Source of the DNA: Nectonema munidae
Taxonomy: Eukaryota > Nematomorpha > Nectonematoida > Nectonematidae
NCBI GenBank assembly: GCA_030549495.1
Contig: JAUIRK010000417.1
Span: forward strand, 62,001-126,000
Direction of reading: 5' to 3'
DNA length: 64,000 nt
Program-made: the position numbers and the translations under genes
Shown here: positions 15,301 to 24,300 of the stretch, piece by piece
Layout of the letters: every line of letters starts with the position of its first letter
How positions within the stretch are numbered: the stretch's first letter is position 1
The notes under the pieces: model-generated
Database searches by the model: none
What the model was told of the DNA's origin: nothing
Seen by the model: the letters and a program-made list of their open reading frames with translations, nothing else

Positions 15301-18300
15301 TTTTTTTCAGTGAAAATCAGAGCCTCAATATAATGGTATAGAAAATATCTATGATAAATTCCAGTTTTCCTGAAAAGCATTAAAAAATGTGGGAAAAAAA
15401 CTTTTCGATTATGCTAAGATAACTTTCGGAATCACGTTGGTAAACTTAGATTTTTTTTCATGTTAACCCCCCCCCCCCCCCCCCCCACCATCAAATTTTT
15501 ATGATATTATTTGTGATTCATATATGCATCACTGGTCACAAATGTAATACAAGACAAGTGATGATATGTATCGCTGGTCCAAAAAGGGTTAAAAGCAAAA
15601 ATACTCTATTTGTTTAATATTTGAGCAGAGATATTTTTTATAATGTTCGATTATTAAATTTTGTAAGTAACATTGTACAAATTAATTAAATCATTTTTTT
15701 AAATAAAATTTGTTGATTATAGTTCTTAGACTTAAATAATTCTATGAAAAGTGAAACTACCGTTTTTGTATATTAGATCCCTTACAAAATGTAAAAATAC
15801 AAGCGATACCAAATCACCCTATAAGGGTTAGCTACTTCAACGTTGGCTTTTGCTGCTTATATAAACTTGAAAATATCAAATAAACTCTCATTCTTTATGC
15901 CTCCTATTATTTTGAAATTATTCTGAGAACAGACGGTTCCATTTTAAAATAGTGGAAATTGCTTTATTAGTTTATTTTGTTTCCTTTCTCTCTTATGTTA
16001 ATTATGTAGCAAATTTTTCAATTTTGACTAAAAGGTAAGGTGCAGCGGGAGTATTTTCATTGACAAGGCACTGATGCCGCTTATGTCAAACTATGAACAC
16101 ATTCGTATCGATGAGGAATTGAACCCAGAGGCTTCCGTTCTGAGTCCATCATCTCAACCAACCTGTCATGCCACCCATAAAGTAAGCTGTAGTGGATACG
16201 TTAAAAACAGAAAAACGTCAATCAACAGAATTGCCAAAGCAAGACAGAAAAAAAAAGAGAAGAGATGGGCAATGTGAATATTGTCAAGGATAAAAAAGGT
16301 AATATGATCTTTGATTGAGACAATTAAGAATAGGTGGGCGGAATACTTTGAACAACTTTTGAATATGGGAAATGAAAAGGAGGAGCTTTGAAAGTTGAAG
16401 GACCAAATAAGATAATAGATCAAGATGAAGTTACGCTGCAAATCAGCAAAATGAAGAATTATAAAGCAGCTGGACTCAGTGAAATTAGCATCGATATGAT
16501 TAAAGCAGGGGGAAATAAAACAGTAGGGTGGATGGTAGACCTATTAAAAAGAATTTGGACTGAAGAAAAAATACCAGAAGACTGGAGGAAAAGCGTACTT
16601 GTACCAATCTGGAGGAAGAAAGGACCGTGGAATAAAATTGCTGGAACATGGACTGAAAACTATACCATTGCCTACATAATGCTGCGCACAGCATCAGAAA
16701 TAAATTATTCTCTATTTAGCAAATTAAAGTAGACCTCACTACTCCTACCAATTTGCCGCTATACTCCTTGCAGTCATTATTTAAATATTTTCAATGCCTG
16801 AGGACTCTCCTGCAGAGATTACTCAATCCCAATGGACTGAGATGATGGACTATAGCAGGACTCTACAAGCTATCCTTGTGGCTTGACGAGGGAGATAGAC
16901 GATGTCTCCAGGGCTATCAATAAGCTTAGCCTAAAGACTCCGTCCAAGATTCCTACTCCTAGTATTCCTATATCTGAACCTACTCTGCCTGCCCCATTAC
17001 CTTTAGAGATAAAGGAAGAGTTTATTGGTATTGCCTCGCATAGCAGGTACTCTCCTTCGGTCTTAGCGAGCAAAAGGATTGATGCCTTCCTCACTGCCGT
17101 ACCTCCGCAATCACAAAACGTTAAAGATAACTTGATTGCTGCCTTGTTCAATCTGATTAACAGGAATCTATATAAGTTTGATTCAGCTGACTTGGTCGAG
17201 TTCAATAGTTTAGTCGCAACAGCCTGCCTAGCTACCCAATGCTCCTGGGAGCAGGCTGCCCGACAGATGAATGTCTCCAGGATGTCAGACCTGTCCCTGA
17301 CACTCCTGTGTCGTCTGGATTTCGAACCCAACGCATTCCATATACGAACAAGAGGCCAGCGACGCGCCGCGCAAGAAAGAGTAAAGCTTTCTTGTTTTCC
17401 CTGGCTAGGCCCTCAGCTCCTAGGCAGAAGGGAGGCATACTGCCCTCTGCCTCGAGTATATCACTGGATGTACCTCGCTTCACAACCACAGACTCTACGT
17501 CTGGGGGAATCAGCGGCAGTCTGATCCCCATCTCAACTATAGAGGCTCCTTCTCTTCTTTCCCAGGAACAAGATCTCGTTCCTGTAGACCAGGAGCTCCC
17601 AACGGCAGGTTCGACAGAACCGCCAAGGATGGCTACTAGCCAATCTTTAACAGAGAACCTTTTCTTCACTACCTCGTATTTGGAGCTACTCCAGAACGAG
17701 CTTGCGGTTTTCCCACATCCTCTGGACGATGTGGTACTACCTCAGCGAGATGTGCCTACACACATTGCCACTGCTGATGCATTCTCGGCAATCCTTGAGG
17801 ACGTTTTTCCATTAGGCATCCCTGAAGTGATAGCCTTATCTTCATCCCACACAGTAATTAAAGAGCAAGTCTTAACCCAACAAGATTTCATAATACATAT
17901 AAAGGATCATCCCGACCTCCCTCTTTTGGGAGAGAAATTTCTACTCACTCTACAATACTGGGAAAAGAAATCTTATTCGCCTACAGTTTGGCGCACCATC
18001 TTTACTCAAGTCCTTTCAGAGGAACATGAACAACCACACGACCTACCCGTCGACGATCCCTTTGATGAAACGGGTATCTTAGAGGATCAAGAATATGATG
18101 TTTCCCCTATCTCATTCCATCCTACCCATAACAACGATCACAAACATAATGTACTTCATGAAATAGAATTGAAGAATGCAAAATTCAATGGAGCGGCTAC
18201 CCTAAGGCGCCGCATGACCTAAATAACACGAAAGCATGGCTCATTCTGAAGTATGGCTACAAACCCGTCATAATCAACAGTGAAAAATTTGGACGGTTCT

Positions 18301-21300
18301 CAAGATTTATATAGCCAGTGTACAAAGTAAAAGCCTTCATCGATAAGAAAGTCTTACCTCCCTTATTACAATTAAATGTAATCTCTCGTGTAAAGAAAGC
18401 CCAGGTGATTTCCCCAGTTTTTATTATTCCAAAAAAGAATAATTTCGTCAGGTTCATTCAAAATTTTGGATTTAAAGCTGAGATCACCCTGGAAGCTCCC
18501 TCCACCTTACTGTACATTCCAGAAAAGTACAATTACGCTCGCAACTTCGACCTACAAAACGTCTTCTACGGCATTCAGATACACAAATCCTGACGGAGAA
18601 TTTTCGGTTTTCAAGTATTCAGAAAACGTTATACGTTTAACCGATTGCCTATGGGAGCCAATTTTGCGCCAGGAGTTCTGCAATTCATTCTCAAAAAGCT
18701 GCTCGCTACCTTCTCAAACCGGTTTCAAGAAATAGACTACCAAATTAAAACGTACATTGACGACATCTTACTGCTCGGTACAAATTTTGAGGACACCTTT
18801 TTTCTGTCACGAAGCCTAATGGCGTTCTTAAAGGATGAATGCAACGTGCTAATAAATGAAGAAAGTCAACACTCTTTCCTCAAAAATCAATCAAATACCT
18901 CGGAATCATCCTTGATCTTGAAGAAAAATCCCTAAGCCTAATGGACAAAACCATGGAAAAATGTTACCAAGCACTATATATATTAGCAAGCTTCGCATCA
19001 ACTCCTGATCCTCCGTTAGCCACTATCCACAACTTAACGAGAAAAGTAAGACTATTATTCAACATACTCCAAAATAAAGCCATTCCCTTCACTTCGCTCA
19101 CCAAGCTTTGGAACGACGTGGCGCAGAAAAGAGAATTCATTCAAATCCCCGATAGTTTCGACAAAATCTACGTGGACGCCACCCCGTTAGAAATCGGAAT
19201 ATCAACTCAAAGCTGCAATTTCTGCATCCCATTCATCAAGCAACTGCACATTGACCTGTCTGAACTACTAGCCATTACGATTGCAACCACGTATGCAGAC
19301 TCGCCTACAACAATCTTCTCGGACAACACCGCTGCCATTGCAGCCTGAAAAAAAAGACACTCTGCAACAAACAGACTACACCAACTGCTAGAGGCCTCAG
19401 AAGAAAAGAATCCCATCAAGAACCTCCTTAGATGCAAGAAACTTTTCTATGTACCTACGGAGAAAAATCCAGCGAACAAGCCTTCTAGATACTTAGAAGG
19501 AATACCATTGCCTACATAAGGCTGCGCACAGCATCAGAAATTCATCATTCTCTATTTAGCAAATTAAAGTACACCTCCCACCCACCCTCCCTAGATGGAA
19601 AGATTAGTATGGATATCATTATATTTTCTTTAATTTTATGCATTTTATGGATTTTCCAATTGTGTGTTTTCTTGTTATAAATTTAAAATTCAGTTGTTTT
19701 TGTGGTTTATTTAGAGAAAGCCTATGATACTATTAACAGAGAAGTGGTATATTGGTGCATGCGTAAAAAGGGAATTCCCGAAAAACTTGTCGAGATTAGT
19801 GCAGGAAATGTACAAACGTTCAAGAACCGCTATTAGAACTCCTGAAGGAATCTCAAGAGAATTTGAGGTTAAAATTGGTTTACATCAAGGTTCAGCACTG
19901 AGTCCATTATTATTTTCTTTAGTTGTTGATGAGCTATCAAATCATCTAAGAAAGGAAGATCTCTGGGAACTTTTGTTTGCTGATGATCTAGCGATACTGG
20001 CGGATAACGAAGTAGAGCTCGAGAAGAGAATAATAAAATGGCAAGAGAGTTTGGAATGAAAATAAATGAGGAAAAGACAGAGATCATGGCATGTAGCAAA
20101 AATAAGAGCATTGGTGTCCATGTAGAAGAGAGACGGAAAAAAGTTGAAGCAGGTGAAAACTTTCAAATATTTAGGAACCCAGATTATGGAAAATGGAAGT
20201 TGTGAAAAGGAGGTCCAAGCAAGAGTAAATGCTAGTTGGTTGAAATGGAAAGTAAACGCGATCATGTGCGATAGAAGAATGCCAATAAAACTAAATGCAA
20301 GGATTTTTACACATCAATTGTCAGACCAGTTCTAACTTATGGATGTGAATGTTGGAGTTTAAAGAAAAAGGAGGAGAGAAAATTAATAGTAACGGAGATG
20401 AAGATGCTTAGAAAAATGACGGGGGTTAGCTGAGAGAAAAAAACTAGGAAGTGAGAAGAAAGACGGGAGTTGAAGTAAGTGTGATTAGTGCTGGGGAGAG
20501 GGGGCGTCACTAAAAAATTAATTGTAGAAAATTGGCTAAATCATATCCCTTCAAATTTTGTGACATTTCCTAAAATCGCTAGCTGCATCTTTTGAAACCA
20601 TTTTCATGGCAGTTGAATGACCCCTTCATGTCCAAAACTGTCAATCAAAATAAAAAATTAAAATTTTTCAGCAAAATTTTGACATTATCTGTACTTAACC
20701 TTATAACTTAGGATCTATATTATATAATACCCTGAAAATTTATAATTATATACAGTTTGGAACGCATAACACTTTATATATTTAATTTTTTCAATAATCA
20801 TGGCTAATTTTTAGAAAATGTCAATCAAAATTTTGATTGATCAAAAATATATCTAATAAAATATACCTTCAAATTTTACATAAAATATATGTTTTTATAC
20901 TAAATCGGTCATGCTGTTTTCATTTCTGGACTCATTTTTTACATTTAGGATTTGAAAATACCTATAAGAATTAATCAAATTTGCGGTTTACTTCTGAAAA
21001 TTGTCTCCAAAAACATTCCTTCACATTTTACATAAAATATATGTTATACTAAATCGGCTATGCTGGTTTCATTTCTGGACTAATTTTTTACGTTTAGGAT
21101 CTGGAAATACCTATAAGTGTTAATCAAATTTGCGGTTTACTTCTAAAAATTGTCTCCAAAAACATTCATTCAAATTTTACAATGAAATATGTTTTATACC
21201 AAATCAACCATGCTGTTTTCATTTCTGAACTCATTTTTCAAATTTAGAGATTTTAAAATATCAGTCAAAATTTGCGGTTTAATTTATAAAAGCTATCTCC

Positions 21301-24300
21301 AAATATATTCTCTCAATTTTACATGAAATATTTGTTTTTATACCAAATCGATCATGGTGTTTTCATTTTTGAACCCATTTTTTACATTTAGAATCTGAAA
21401 ATACCTATAAGTATTAATCAAATTTGCGGTTTACTTCTGAAAATTGTCTCCAAAAACATTCATTCAAATTTTAGAATTAAATATATGTTTTTATACCAAA
21501 TCAACCATGCTAGTTTCATTTATGGACTCAATTTTTGCAGTTTGAATTTGAAAATACATATAAGTATCAATTAAATTTGCGTTTAGTTCAAAAATTTGTT
21601 TTTATAGCAAACATATGATGATTTCATTTCTGAACACAGTTTTCGCATTTAGAGGTTTTACTGCTAGTGTCAATCAAATTTGCGGTTTATGTCTGAAAAT
21701 TATATCCTAAAATATTTTCTCTAATTTTACATGAAATATATGTTTTTATACAAATTCGACCATGATAATTTTTATTTCTGAAATCATTTTTTGCATTTAG
21801 AGGTTTTAAATGTCCGAAAGTGTCAATCAAATTTTCGATTTACGTCTAATGTCTGCAGAAATATTTTTGAAATTTAAATAAAATATGTGTTTTTATGCCA
21901 AATGGAAGATGCTGGTTTCATTTTTGGACTCAGGTTTGGCATTTATGGTTTTAAAATATCTGAAGGCTTGGATAAGATTTGCGGTTTACTTCTAGATACT
22001 CTTTTCAAAAATATTTTCAAAAAAATAAAATATCTGTTTTATACCAAATCGACTATGCTTATTTTATTTCTGTACTGGATTTTGGATAATACGGTTAAAA
22101 AATATCTCGAAGTGGCAATTGAATTAGTAATGCATGCCTGAAAAACAATTCTGTAAAAAAAATTCAAAAAATGGATGCATATTAGATATATAGTAAAAAT
22201 ATACTTTTTTTTTTTTGTATATTTTGGCTTATAATACTTTCTACAATTATCTTGAGTATGAAATATTTATTAAAAAAAATAAAACGTATTATAAAATCTT
22301 TTGAAAATTTGTATGAGAAGGAACCAAGTTGAAAACTAATTGAAAAGAGAACATGTGATCAAAACAAATAATTAAAAAAAAGATGTATCTTGACTAAATG
22401 GAAGATCTACCATGTTCTAATGAACTAGGAAGTGGTTTAATTATATAATATTAGATGCTTCAAAAAAGATTTTGATTGTGAAAAAGAAGTTCCTCTTTTA
22501 CAAATGAAAAATATTTAAATCTATAGCTTATCATCTAGGATTACAGTTAACATTTAGCTAAGATAGGTAGGAATCTGAAAATTTAGAATAGGTCAGATTT
22601 ATCAAAAATGGCACAGGTGCCAATATGTGAGAATTTAGCCACTATCAAGATATTTTTAATTTAAATTGAATTTGTCCATCTTTTTCCTTTTGTGTCAAAG
22701 AGATCATTTTTTAGATGAAGAACGTTGACAACTTTTTGTAATTGAACAATCAACATCACGAATGATTCATCAGAAAAAATCCTTTGAAATAAGATTGGTT
22801 GACAAATATTCAAGCTTGATAATAAAATACGATACTGATAAAAAAAAAGTTTAAGATCATCAAGAAGATTCTTGATGATCAGAATGCTTTGAGAGGAAAA
22901 AAGTAATTTTATCCTTATAAAAAAATTTTCGAAGACACATTGAAGAATATAAATTTCTAATGAAAAAAGAGCTACCAAGAAAGGATCATCATAGAATGAA
23001 TACCAAAATTACATACTGTAAATTATAATATGACGTAGAGACTACGAGCCGATAAGAAATTTGTAGCCATAAAGATGGAGGTTCTATCCAGTTACATAAG
23101 TTACTGTAGAATGAAATATTTTGAGTGAATTAAACACCTAAAGTTGGTTTATTAAATAAATTAGAAAATAATTACCAGAGAAATACTGCAAGTAGAAGTT
23201 ATTTTTATGTTTATATATTTGACATTGATTTACAGGTTTAATCGATTTTTTGACAGGTTTTATTGATTTCATAAAAAATGAACATCACCATTAAATTCTG
23301 CCTATAATTATTTAGATAAAAAGTTTCTTTTTTGAGATGAGCTGTCATATATAAATCACTTTTTTGACAAGTTTGAATGATTTTCATAAAAAAAATGAAT
23401 ATCACCACTGAATTCAGCATATTTGAAAATGGGTATACATGTGTAAAAAACTTTATATACTTATTTAGATAAAAAGTTCCTTTTTGAGATGAGCTGTCAC
23501 AATTAGATCAATTTTTTGACAGGTTTGATTGATTTTCATAAAAAATGAATATCACCACTGAATTCAGCATATTTGAAAATGGGTATACATGCGTAAAAAA
23601 CTTTATTTAATTATTTAAATAAAAAGTTCCTTTTTGAGATGAGCTGTCAAATATAAATCAATTTTTGACAGGTTTTATTGATTTTGATAAAAAAAAATGG
23701 ACATCACCACTGAATTCAGCATAGTTGAAATATATATGTAACATTAAAAATATTTATAAAAACTTATTAATATCTGAGAAAAATGGGGGGGGGGGGGGGG
23801 GCACTTTACGCCCCCAGCACTTGAGCGGACAAATTTTGCCCAGCACTAATAGGGTTAAGTAAGAAACAAGACGATGCCGTGCGTCAAGCTATGGAGAAAA
23901 AGAAGTAGAGGGAGGCAGCGTAAAAGATGGAACAATTGAAGCAGCTTGGACTGACCGAAGAGGATGCGCAGTACAGGAAAAAATGGAGAGAGCGGATCTC
24001 AGCCACCGACCCCCAACTTGGGGACAAGGTGTAGTCAAAGAAGAAGATACGTCAAATTAGTTTTCAAAAAACTTAAGTTATGTTGTAAAATTTTTTAGTT
24101 TTTGTTAAAGCTCTATAACTTTTTCTGATAGGCTTTTTTTCGTTAAAAGTTATTATAAAAGGCAAATCGTGCAAAAAGTTAAAAGTTGTTATTAAAAAAA
24201 CAACAAAAAATTGGGGCGAAATTTGACGCATTTTCAAAAATGTCCGAGCAGAACTAAGATAAATATTGAAGAATTTTCTTTGGCCACTAAAAATAGAATG

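Larger units (their letters stand above)
20484..23850. mobile_element. Satellite-bearing element with inverted ends, inserted in the LINE
   Basis: The 12-bp end ATTAGTGCTGGG at 20484-20495 is inverted exactly at 23839-23850. GTGCTGGGG followed by GGGGGCGT also occurs just inside both ends. LINE coding sequence resumes after it, so it is an insertion. The inside is mostly two tandem repeat families and no recognised transposase. A matching target duplication was not seen; TTAAGT flanks the right end only. A non-autonomous DNA transposon that picked up satellites is the simplest reading. Confidence 0.5.

Noticed and set aside
21887-22141. An 84-codon open frame
   Set aside because: It lies in a degenerate unit of the 150-bp tandem repeat and has no recognisable domain.
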